DNA of 19,509 nt from an uncultured Selenomonadaceae bacterium (GTDB taxonomy: Bacteria; Bacillota_C; Negativicutes; Selenomonadales; Selenomonadaceae). Shown piece after piece: positions 1 to 8,593 of this stretch. Every line of letters begins with the position of its first letter. Position 1 is the stretch's first letter. Below the pieces are notes generated by a model that searched no databases, was not told the origin of the DNA, and saw only the letters and a program-made list of their open reading frames with translations. The position numbers and the translations under genes were made by a program. The stretch covers positions 1 through 19,509 of the forward strand of contig CAMIWP010000002.1 in assembly GCA_946402475.1 (NCBI GenBank), in the 5' to 3' direction.

Positions 1-984
1 AGTTCCCGTCACGACCTTGAACGTGGACCCGGGAGGGTATTCCCCCGTAATGGCCTTATTGTCCATAGGATGATAGGGATTCGTATTGATGGCATTCCAA
101 TCCTTCGTGGAGATCCCATGTGCAAAGAGATTGGGATCAAAGGCGGGGCGGCTCACCATGGCAAGGACTTCTCCCGTCTGGGGATTCATGACAACAGCCG
201 CGGCGGCATTGGCATGGATGAGAGCCAATTGCTCATCCACCGCTTTCTCCGCCGCCATCTGCAGTTCCTTGTCGATAGTCAGATAGAGATCCGCCCCCGG
301 TATGGGCTCTTTGCGGCCAAGAATCTGCACCGGCTTTCCGGCCACGTCCACCTCCACCTGTTCGCCGCCATTCTCTCCGCGAAGTTCCTTGTCATAGATC
401 TTCTCCAAGCCGAACTTCCCTATGATATCTCCCGAGCGATAGCCGTCCGCCTTGCGCTTCTCCAACTCGGCATCACTGATCTCGCTCACATAGCCGAAGG
501 TATGGGCCCCTTGCTGCTTCAGGATGTAATTGCGAATGGGCTGAACTTCAATGACTACGCCGGGATAAAGGTTCTTCTGCTCCTCTATGATGGATACGAT
601 GTCCGGCGTCACATCCTGCTTAATGCGAATGGGATCAAAGCCGCTGTGGGCATCAATCTTCTTGTGGATATCCTCCACAGGAACCCCCAGGAGTTTGGAC
701 AATCGCAAAACGACCGCCTCGGAAACGGGAGCCGTAAGGGGCAACAGCGAAACCATAAAACCCGGGCGATTCGTCACCAGCAAAGCCCCGTTCCGATCAT
801 AGAAGGTTCCCCTGGGCGCCATGGAGGGAATGATGCGGATGCGATTGCCGTCCGCCAGATGCGCGTAATACTCCCCGTCGATGACCTGAAGGTATCCCAC
901 ACGAGCCATGAGGATGGCAACGACCATGACCACCATGACGCCAAGGGCCTTGATCCGACCTTCGTAATCCTCGTTCTCTATCAA
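1..984 (-). CDS. mrdA: Penicillin-binding protein 2 (peptidoglycan transpeptidase), C-terminus cut by window edge
   Basis: Cross-links peptidoglycan during cell elongation, as the transpeptidase partner of the Mre/RodA complex in the inner membrane. Read from a TTG at 984 the frame stays open for 328 codons to base 1. It shows a short cytoplasmic tail, a membrane anchor at about residues 11-30 (VMVVMVVAILM), the early PBP2 signature PRGTFYDRNG, a dimerisation domain, and the start of the transpeptidase domain. The catalytic SxxK motif PGSTFK (Ser320, Lys323) lies right at the edge, so the SxN and KTG motifs are outside the window. The TTG start is chosen because GGGGAG sits about 8 nt upstream and no ATG precedes the membrane segment. 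The gene begins 18 bp after the mreD stop, last seen member of the mreBCD operon. Truncated only by the window, not visibly broken. Confidence 0.93.
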   Translation of the reverse strand, partial: MIENEDYEGRIKALGVMVVMVVAILMARVGYLQVIDGEYYAHLADGNRIRIIPSMAPRGTFYDRNGALLVTNRPGFMVSLLPLTAPVSEAVVLRLSKLLGVPVEDIHKKIDAHSGFDPIRIKQDVTPDIVSIIEEQKNLYPGVVIEVQPIRNYILKQQGAHTFGYVSEISDAELEKRKADGYRSGDIIGKFGLEKIYDKELRGENGGEQVEVDVAGKPVQILGRKEPIPGADLYLTIDKELQMAAEKAVDEQLALIHANAAAAVVMNPQTGEVLAMVSRPAFDPNLFAHGISTKDWNAINTNPYHPMDNKAITGEYPPGSTFKVVTGT

Positions 985-1002
985 GAATATCTCCCCGCCA
1001 AT

Positions 1003-1493
1003 CTATTTCTGTTCCACAACCTTTTTCTCCATCCAGCAGGTCAGCCTGTGCACCGGATAAGAAAAGACGAACTGATAGCACAGCATCGGCAGCAGCATGT
1101 ACTGCATGTGGGGCATCGGATGGAACCGATATCCCAGAAGAAACACAAATCCGACCATGACAAAATAATGAAACGCCGTGGCAAACACAGAAGCGATCAA
1201 AGGCAAGAACAACTGATCCTTGAACACCTGCCCCGAGAACTTCCCGCACACAAGGCCGATCAGCATATAGCTGAACACGTGAACGCCAAAAAAAATTCCC
1301 GTTGCCAGATCCTGAAGAAGACCGACACAAAATCCCATGAGAACACCGTGCTTCGTCCCCCGCAAAAAGGCAAAAGATACCGAAAGAAGAAGCATCAAAT
1401 TCGGCGATATGCCATGGAAGGCCATCAACGGCAGGATGGAGGATTGCAGCACGTAGAGCCCCACCACGAAGGCCGCCCACTTCCGAAAAGCAC

Positions 1494-1497
<4 letters not shown>
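1003..1497 (-). CDS. mreD: Rod shape-determining protein MreD
   Basis: Integral membrane subunit of the elongasome that works with MreB and MreC in lateral wall synthesis. The 164-residue product is very hydrophobic, with about five membrane segments, for example VVGLYVLQSSILPLMAF and LIASVFATAFHYFVMVGFVFL. It ends in a short charged tail (MEKKVVEQK). Length matches the family. Sequence identity is weakly diagnostic for MreD, so the call relies on topology plus position between mreC and the PBP2 gene. The start codon overlaps the mreC stop by 4 bp (ATGA), which implies translational coupling. Confidence 0.9.
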
Positions 1498-3469
<1,972 letters not shown>

Positions 3470-3499
3470 TCAATAAATAAAGCCCTTTCAAGCGTTTTC

Positions 3500-3527
3500 A
3501 TTGTAGCACAAAAAAATATAATTTCAA
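3500..3527 (-). promoter_or_regulatory. Probable sigma-A promoter of mreB operon
   Basis: On the minus strand TTGAAA (3522-3527) is followed by a 16-nt spacer and TACAAT (3500-3505), five matches of six to each consensus hexamer. The spacer holds a run of seven T. It lies between the radC terminator and the mreB start, so the mre operon probably has its own transcription start near 3493. Confidence 0.65.
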
Positions 3528-3607
3528 GATAGCCCCCAAGGGCAACAATCGTGTTTATTTTAACACAGCTTTCACGCCACGGCTATAGATTTTAATCCTC
3601 AATTATG

Positions 3608-3648
3608 AAAAAAAGCGGCACGCAAACGGCTTCCCGTCGACGCACCGC
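3608..3648 (-). terminator. Intrinsic terminator after radC
   Basis: Reading the minus strand, a 34-nt hairpin (3615-3648) pairs GCGG with CCGC and ACGG with CCGT around a GAAG loop, with several G-U pairs and one mismatch between, followed directly by seven T (3608-3614). It starts 21 bp after the radC stop and separates the maf-radC cluster from mreB. Confidence 0.75.
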
Positions 3649-3669
3649 AAAGTCTGAAATTCTCTCATT

Positions 3670-4359
3670 TCAAGACAACATGCCCTTTTCCTTCAAGCTG
3701 ATAAAGCGTCCGTCCCCCAGGATGATGTGATCCAGCACGGGGACATCCATGATCTTTCCCGCCCGGACCAAGCGCTGTGTCACGCTGATATCCTCCTGGC
3801 TGGGACTGGGATCGCCGCTTGGATGATTGTGAATGAGTATCATGGCAGCAGCCGCATAGCGAAGCGCCGCCCGAAAGACCTCCCTGGGATGAACAATGGA
3901 AGCCGAAAGGCTCCCCACGGAAACATCCGTGAGTCCCAGAATGTGATTTTTCGTATTCAGAAGCATCACGGCAAAATGCTCCCGCTGCTCAAACCGAAAT
4001 CTCGGCATGGCATAGTGGGCCGCATCTTCCGGCCCGTGGACGATCTCCACTTTTTCCGCTGCCTTCTGGCTGATCCTCCTCCCCAGCTCCAGCGCAGCCA
4101 AAACAGTGGCCGCCTTCACCGCCCCCACGCCGTGGACTGCGGCAAGTTCCGTCACAGACATGTTCATCATGGCCGTGATGCCGATGTCCTTGTACCTCGC
4201 CAACACCTGCTCCGCCACACGGATGACCGAATGTTCCTTCGTTCCCGTCCTGAGCAGAATCGCCAAAAGCTCCACGTTGCTGAGACAGGCCACCCCGGAT
4301 GCCATGAGTTTTTCCCTGGGCCGTTCATCGAACGGCAAATCCCTTACCATGATCGCCAT
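3670..4359 (-). CDS. radC: RadC family JAMM-domain protein
   Basis: RadC-family protein with a helix-hairpin-helix and an MPN/JAMM metal domain. Its cellular role is unsettled; the old repair assignment of RadC is doubtful. From ATG 4359 it is 229 residues, the usual length. Seen are the N-terminal LPFDERPREKL motif, the helix-hairpin-helix around AVHGVGAVKAATVLAALELG (residues 73-92), and the zinc motif HNHPSGDPSPSQED with His177, His179 and Asp190. A longer open frame continues upstream to 4518 inside maf, but the start at 4359 has GGGAG 9 nt upstream and yields the normal N-terminus. The start lies 35 bp inside the 3' end of maf, an unusually long same-strand overlap. Confidence 0.93.
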   Translation of the reverse strand: MAIMVRDLPFDERPREKLMASGVACLSNVELLAILLRTGTKEHSVIRVAEQVLARYKDIGITAMMNMSVTELAAVHGVGAVKAATVLAALELGRRISQKAAEKVEIVHGPEDAAHYAMPRFRFEQREHFAVMLLNTKNHILGLTDVSVGSLSASIVHPREVFRAALRYAAAAMILIHNHPSGDPSPSQEDISVTQRLVRAGKIMDVPVLDHIILGDGRFISLKEKGMLS

Positions 4360-4918
4360 AGAGATCCACTCCCGCCTTTCCGGCAAGCAGGGAAAGCGCA
4401 TGAAGGGGAAGTCCCACCACATTGGAGTAAGAACCGTGAATGCCCTCGATGAAAACGGCGGCACGCCCCTGGAGGGCATATCCTCCCGCCTTGTCCATGG
4501 GTTCTCCCGTATCCACATAGGCGGCGATCTCCTCTGCCGTCATCTCACCGAAGGAAACCTCTGTCGTCACCGCATCGGAAAAGACTTCCCTTCCCCTTGC
4601 AAAGGCGATTCCCGTCGATACCTGATGCTTCTTTCCCGCGAGCATCCGCAGCATGCGACGGGCATCCGCCTCGTCCGTCGGCTTGCCATAGATGTGTCCT
4701 TCCAAGGCCACCACAGTATCCGCTCCCAGCACGGGAAGATCTCCCGTCTCCTTCGCGACCGCCAGGGCCTTGGCACAGGCATTTTTCACCGCCAATATCT
4801 CCGGGGACAGTCCCTCGCCCGTCTCCTCTTCCGCATGACTCACCATGACAGAAAACTCGCAGCCGATCTGCCGCAGAAGTTCCTGTCTCCGTGGGGATCC
4901 CGATGCCAAAACAAACAT
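4325..4918 (-). CDS. maf: Maf-family nucleotide pyrophosphatase
   Basis: House-cleaning pyrophosphatase that hydrolyses non-canonical or modified nucleoside triphosphates (dTTP/UTP type in many Maf proteins) to monophosphates, cytoplasmic. The 197-residue product has the N-terminal ASGSPRRQELL loop (residues 5-15), GADTVV with Asp67, GKPTDEADARRML, and the signature TGEPMDKAGGYALQGRA. Start ATG 4918 has GGAGAAGGAG immediately upstream. It follows a DUF4321 gene by 16 bp, and its last 35 bp overlap the radC start. Maf next to radC and mreB is a common Firmicute arrangement. Confidence 0.96.
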   Translation of the reverse strand: MFVLASGSPRRQELLRQIGCEFSVMVSHAEEETGEGLSPEILAVKNACAKALAVAKETGDLPVLGADTVVALEGHIYGKPTDEADARRMLRMLAGKKHQVSTGIAFARGREVFSDAVTTEVSFGEMTAEEIAAYVDTGEPMDKAGGYALQGRAAVFIEGIHGSYSNVVGLPLHALSLLAGKAGVDLYGDHGKGFAVR

Positions 4919-4934
4919 GCTCCTTCTCCTCCCC

Positions 4935-5210
4935 TCAAAATCTCCGAAAGAGGTACATCGCCGCCAAAAGCCCCAGGATACTCATGATGTTCAACGACAG
5001 GGAAAATCCGAGGGTGAAGCTCATGACGTACAGGTTAAGGGTAAAGGGCGCAATATCCAGGATCGGATAGGTGGATACAAGATAGGGAATCAGGCTTTGC
5101 AAGGCATCCACGCCCCTGAGCAATTCCCCCAGAACACCGCCGATGACCGCCCCCACCATGAGGAACAGGATACAATAACCGACACCGCGACCGCTGCCAA
5201 ATTTTGCCAA
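4935..5210 (-). CDS. DUF4321 family small membrane protein
   Basis: Small integral membrane protein of unknown function resembling the DUF4321 family; family assignment is from recall of its typical pattern and position before maf. Read from TTG 5210 it is 91 residues with an N-terminal charged stretch, a membrane segment (YCILFLMVGAVIGGVLGELL), a polar centre, and a C-terminal segment (SLNIMSILGLLAAMYLF) ending RRF. An ATG at 5231 is in frame, but it has no ribosome site upstream, while GGAGG lies inside that longer reading frame exactly 8 nt before the TTG. The TTG start is therefore preferred. Probably co-transcribed with maf (16-bp gap). Confidence 0.8.
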   Translation of the reverse strand: MAKFGSGRGVGYCILFLMVGAVIGGVLGELLRGVDALQSLIPYLVSTYPILDIAPFTLNLYVMSFTLGFSLSLNIMSILGLLAAMYLFRRF

Positions 5211-5218
5211 GACACCAA

Positions 5219-5223
5219 CCTCC
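5219..5223 (-). promoter_or_regulatory. Ribosome binding site deciding the DUF4321 TTG start
   Basis: GGAGG on the minus strand, 8 nt before TTG 5210. It lies inside the reading frame that would begin at ATG 5231, which has only an AT-rich sequence without a Shine-Dalgarno core before it. Confidence 0.7.
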
Positions 5224-5307
5224 AAAGACATTGACTATATTTGTATTTCTACAGAGGACAGAAAATTCCTTCCAGATTGCAAAAAACTTTCGAAGATGCC
5301 CCCATGC

Positions 5308-5361
5308 AAGAGCCGCAAGCCACGATGCACGAGGCATCCTATGGACTTGCGGCTCTTTTTT
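5308..5361 (+). terminator. Terminator-like hairpin between arsB-type gene and DUF4321 gene
   Basis: A perfect 12-bp stem (AAGAGCCGCAAG, 5308-5319, with its complement 5346-5357) encloses a 26-nt loop that itself contains a GATGC/GCATC stem. A run of seven T (5355-5361) follows on the plus strand only. Both flanking genes are on the minus strand and in that direction the stem is preceded by A and followed by GCATGGGGGC, a poor U-tract. It may still act on the transporter transcript, whose stop is 38-41 bp away, but its orientation fits a plus-strand transcript. Confidence 0.45.
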
Positions 5362-5398
5362 GCTGAAAGCTCACTTCAGTATCAGACAGAAACACGCA

Positions 5399-6676
5399 TC
5401 AAAGAAGATAACGCAGGTACACATAAACCGTGGAGAGGACAATGGTGAGCAACATGACGGGGAACCCCACTTTGAAGTATTTCACAAAGGTGATGTGTAC
5501 GCCACGCTCTGCGGCAAGCCCCGCAACGATGAGATTCGCGGAAGCTCCCACCAAGGTGCCGTTCCCCCCCAGGCAGGCGCCCAAGGCCAAGCTCCACCAT
5601 ACGGGATCGAGATTCGACACCCCCATGGCCCCCATGTTCTGAATGAGGGGAATCATGGTCGCCACAAAGGGAATGTTATCCAACACCGACGAAACGATGG
5701 CGCTGAGCCACAACACCAGAAGGGAGGTCATCGTCACATCCCCCCCCGTAAGCTCCACCGCCTTTTGGGCCAATGCACCGATGATGCCCGTTTCGATGAG
5801 CCCTCCCACTGCGATGAAGAGACCGATGAAGAAGAAAATCGTGGCCCACTCCACGGACTTCATGGCCGACTCCACCAAATGATGGCTGCCCCCCGCCAGA
5901 AGGAGCAGAAGGAACGCTCCCGTAAGAGCCATCAGGGAAGATTCGATATGGGTGATGGAATGCGTAAAGAACCCGAGGATCGTAAGGCCAAGCACGAACA
6001 AGGAACGATGCAGGAGTTTGCGATCCTTCAGGGCCTCATGCTCGTTCATGCGCATGACTTCCGCCTGAAGTTCCGGCTTGGTCTTGAGGCTGTTCTTGTA
6101 GACGAATTCCATGATGAAGATGACGATGATCATGTTGATGACGGCAATGGGCGCAAGGTTCTCGATAAAGGCCATGAAGGTGAGTTCCTTCACCGCACTG
6201 CCGATCATGATGTTCGGCGGATCCCCGATCAGGGTCGCCGTACCGCCGATGTTCGACGCCAAGATCTGTGTCAACAAAAAAGGCATGGGCTTTAGATGAA
6301 GCTTCTGGGTGATGCTAAAGGTCACGGGCACCATGAGAAGCACCGTCGTCACATTGTCGAGGAACGCCGAAAACACTGCCGTGATGATGGCGAGATAGGT
6401 CAGAAGCTTCTTTGGCTCCGCATGGGCCTTCTTCGCAGCCCAAATGGCAACAAAGTCAAAGAGTCCCGTATGGCTCGTGACACCCACCAACAACATCATG
6501 CCCACCAACAATCCCAAGGTATTGAAATCCACGTGGTGCAACGCCGTATCAATGGACATGATGCCTGCCAGCATCATGATCACGGCTCCCAGCATAGCAG
6601 CCACCGTGCGGTGGATCTTCTCCGACACGATCACAGCGTACATCAGGACAAATACAGTCGCAGCCAAAACTTCCAT
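5399..6676 (-). CDS. ArsB/NhaD-type ion transporter (SLC13-like)
   Basis: Polytopic inner-membrane transporter of the ion transporter superfamily; related members move arsenite, sodium or carboxylates, and the substrate here cannot be read from sequence. The 425-residue product shows roughly 10-12 membrane segments in two halves, each with a re-entrant glycine-rich signature: SNIGGTATLIGDPPNIMIG in the first and CLGGNGTLVGASANLIVAG in the second, each preceded by a LDNxxxVxxMxP-like segment (FLDNVTTVLLMVP, VLDNIPFVATMIP). ATG 6676 is chosen over an in-frame start at 6754 because GGGAGGAG lies about 8 nt upstream and the product then begins in the first membrane segment. No arsR or arsenate gene is nearby. 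Confidence 0.9.
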   Translation of the reverse strand: MEVLAATVFVLMYAVIVSEKIHRTVAAMLGAVIMMLAGIMSIDTALHHVDFNTLGLLVGMMLLVGVTSHTGLFDFVAIWAAKKAHAEPKKLLTYLAIITAVFSAFLDNVTTVLLMVPVTFSITQKLHLKPMPFLLTQILASNIGGTATLIGDPPNIMIGSAVKELTFMAFIENLAPIAVINMIIVIFIMEFVYKNSLKTKPELQAEVMRMNEHEALKDRKLLHRSLFVLGLTILGFFTHSITHIESSLMALTGAFLLLLLAGGSHHLVESAMKSVEWATIFFFIGLFIAVGGLIETGIIGALAQKAVELTGGDVTMTSLLVLWLSAIVSSVLDNIPFVATMIPLIQNMGAMGVSNLDPVWWSLALGACLGGNGTLVGASANLIVAGLAAERGVHITFVKYFKVGFPVMLLTIVLSTVYVYLRYLL

Positions 6677-6712
6677 AAAACATCTCCTCCCGTTCTTCTT
6701 CCCAAAATAGAC

Positions 6713-6743
6713 GGGCAGAGCCCACCCCGAACAGGCTCCGCCC
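6713..6743 (-). promoter_or_regulatory. Leader hairpin upstream of transporter gene
   Basis: In the minus-strand leader GGGCGGAGCC and GGCTCTGCCC form a continuous 10-bp stem (one G-U pair) with an 11-nt loop. It begins about 16 nt after the predicted transcription start and ends 37 nt before the ATG. It is followed by GTCTATTTTGG, too weak to call an attenuator with confidence. Confidence 0.4.
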
Positions 6744-6765
6744 ACAAACCCCATATTTTATCATA

Positions 6766-6794
6766 AGCATACCACAAACGGGAGTACTGCACAA
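6766..6794 (-). promoter_or_regulatory. Candidate promoter of transporter gene
   Basis: Minus strand TTGTGC (6789-6794), 17-nt spacer, TATGCT (6766-6771) with TGG directly before the -10 box (extended -10). It lies 90 bp upstream of the transporter ATG and is divergent from the rpmB promoter. Confidence 0.5.
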
Positions 6795-6842
6795 GGCGTT
6801 TTTCCCACGATTTCCCCGTGATGGAATAAACTCAGTTTTCCC

Positions 6843-6871
6843 TTGCGCAGTCAAGTCAAATGTGGTAATAT
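6843..6871 (+). promoter_or_regulatory. Promoter of rpmB
   Basis: TTGCGC (6843-6848), 17-nt spacer, TAATAT (6866-6871) preceded by TGG (extended -10). The rpmB start is 36 bp downstream of the -10 box. Same architecture as the divergent transporter promoter. Confidence 0.65.
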
Positions 6872-6907
6872 GTATGCATTGCTTTTACAAGTAAGGAGGT
6901 GTAACAC

Positions 6908-7099
6908 ATGGCATGTGTTTGCGAAGTCTGCGCAAAGACGAAGCAGTCCGGCATGAATGTCAGCCATTCTCATTTGAAGACCAAGCGCGTCTGGAAGCCG
7001 AACATCCAGCGCGTGCGTGCGATCGTTGACGGGGAAGTGAAGCGCATCAACGTCTGCACCCGTTGTCTGCGTTCCGGCAAGGTTCAGCGGGCTGTCTGA
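6908..7099 (+). CDS. rpmB: 50S ribosomal protein L28, zinc-binding (C+) form
   Basis: Large-subunit ribosomal protein. The 63-residue product is full length for L28 and contains NVSHSHLKTKRVWKPN and the RVRAIVDGE segment. Two Cys pairs, CEVC (residues 5-8) and CTRC (50-53), mark the zinc-binding C+ form rather than the Cys-free form used under zinc limitation. AAGGAGGTG lies 6-8 nt before the ATG. Monocistronic: own promoter upstream and a strong hairpin downstream, with the next gene 120 bp away. Confidence 0.98.
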   Translation: MACVCEVCAKTKQSGMNVSHSHLKTKRVWKPNIQRVRAIVDGEVKRINVCTRCLRSGKVQRAV

Positions 7100-7147
7100 T
7101 CTTGATTTTTTGCAACTATATATTTGACATTTGAACGGAAAGTAATA

Positions 7148-7196
7148 TCTCACAAAACAAGCTGCTTAACCCGGTTAAGCAGCTTGTTTTGTGAGA
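7148..7196 (+). terminator. Very long perfect palindrome after rpmB (likely bidirectional terminator)
   Basis: Arms 7148-7171 and 7173-7196 are perfect 24-nt reverse complements around a single central C. The core stem (AAGCTGCTTAACC with its complement) is flanked by AAAAC on one side and GTTTTG on the other, so either strand gives a stem followed by U-rich sequence. It lies 49 bp after the rpmB stop and 23 bp before the next gene's ATG. Confidence 0.7.
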
Positions 7197-7219
7197 ACCG
7201 TTCCAAGGGAGAACATAAC

Positions 7220-8593
7220 ATGGAACATACAAAGAAGAAGGGCTCGCTTGCCGGCTTCATCCTGCCCTCTGCCGCCGGGATTTTCCTCTTCATGATTCCC
7301 GTACAATATGACGGAACCTGGACCATCGTCGTGAAGATCATCGCTGACCTGATCGGTCAGGCCCTCGGCGATTTCCTGCCGCTCCTCTGCGTTCTCATCG
7401 TCACCCTCTCGGCCCTTCTGGGGCTGGCCTCTCTCCGGCATCCCAGCTTCATCACAACCTACCCCATCATGGAAAGCACCTTTTCTACCACCACCGTATG
7501 GGTGACCATCCGGATCATCGGTGCCCTGTTCATCTGGCTCACCTATCTCGGCATTGATGCGGATGACGGGAGCAGCGGGCTGATCCACATGATCACCGGC
7601 AAGGATACCGGCGGCTTCGTGCTGAACGATCTTCTTTCCATTCTCGTCATCATCTTTCTCCTGGCAGGCGTTCTCCTCCCCTTGTTGCTGGACTTCGGCC
7701 TCCTGGAATTCATCGGGGCGCTTCTCACCAAGGTCATGCGCCCGCTCTTCACCATACCGGGACGCGCCGCTGTCGATTGCATCACCTCATGGATCGGTGA
7801 CGGGACACTGGGTGTCATGCTGACCGCGAACCAATATGAAGACGGCTATTACTCCAAGCGGGAGGCCGCCATCATTTCCACCACATTCTCTGCTGTTTCC
7901 ATCACCTTCAGCATCGTGGTTCTCGCTCAGGTGGGGCTCATGAGCTACTTTGGCGTCTACTATCTGCTCATCTGCCTGATCGGCGTGGCCTGTGCATTGC
8001 TTCTGCCGCGGATCCCTCCCCTCTCCATGAAGAAGGACGAGTATCTCGTTCCCGGGAAAGCCATGGGAGAGACCCTTCCCGAAGGCTATTCCAGTTCCTT
8101 CCGGTACGGTCTTGATCTCGCCCGTCAGCGTGTCGCCGAGCACAAAGGCGCCGCGCAATTCCTGGAGAGCAGCCTCAAAAATGCGGCCGGCATGTGGTTC
8201 GGCGTGCTGCCCGTTGTCATGTGCATCGGCACCCTCGCCCTCGTCCTCGCTGCCAACACGACAATCTTCGAGACCCTGGGGGCCCCCTTCCTTCCCCTCT
8301 TGCAGCTCCTCGGCATACCGGAGGCCGCTGCCGCCTCCAAGACCATGATCGTGGGGTTCACGGATATGTTCACTCCGTCCATACTTGCCGCCAGCACCAT
8401 CACCAGCCCCATGACCCGCTTTATCGTCGCAGTCATCTCCGTCACACAGCTCATCTATCTCTCCGAGGTCGGCGGTCTCATCCTTGGCTCAAAGATCCCC
8501 GTGAACTTTGTCGAGCTCTTCCTGATTTTCCTTGAGCGGACCATCATCAGCCTTCTCATCGCCGCCCCCTTTGCCCACTGGATCTTCGGCTGA
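7220..8593 (+). CDS. YjiH-type membrane protein with nucleoside-recognition (Gate) domain
   Basis: Polytopic membrane protein resembling the YjiH family, which contains the Gate/nucleoside recognition domain; no transport substrate is established for it. The 457-residue product has about ten hydrophobic segments, a cytoplasmic-like charged stretch at about residues 270-315, and the Gate-like segment PGRAAVDCITSWIGDGTLGVML (only partly quoted here as GRAAVDCITSWIGDGTLG) followed in the second half by VGFTDMFTPSILAASTIT. ATG 7220 is preceded by AAGGGAG 8 nt upstream; an upstream in-frame start at 7124 would read through the palindrome and is rejected. Its last 105 bp overlap convergent hslO. 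Confidence 0.85.
   Translation: MEHTKKKGSLAGFILPSAAGIFLFMIPVQYDGTWTIVVKIIADLIGQALGDFLPLLCVLIVTLSALLGLASLRHPSFITTYPIMESTFSTTTVWVTIRIIGALFIWLTYLGIDADDGSSGLIHMITGKDTGGFVLNDLLSILVIIFLLAGVLLPLLLDFGLLEFIGALLTKVMRPLFTIPGRAAVDCITSWIGDGTLGVMLTANQYEDGYYSKREAAIISTTFSAVSITFSIVVLAQVGLMSYFGVYYLLICLIGVACALLLPRIPPLSMKKDEYLVPGKAMGETLPEGYSSSFRYGLDLARQRVAEHKGAAQFLESSLKNAAGMWFGVLPVVMCIGTLALVLAANTTIFETLGAPFLPLLQLLGIPEAAAASKTMIVGFTDMFTPSILAASTITSPMTRFIVAVISVTQLIYLSEVGGLILGSKIPVNFVELFLIFLERTIISLLIAAPFAHWIFG

Noticed and set aside
6807..6821. CACG-N7-CGTG inverted repeat between the divergent transporter and rpmB promoters
   Set aside because: Four-base arms are expected by chance and match no operator I recognise.
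7124..7148. TTGACA followed by TAATAT before the yjiH-type gene
   Set aside because: Both boxes are good but only 13 nt apart, too short for a sigma-A promoter; no -10 box at 16-18 nt.
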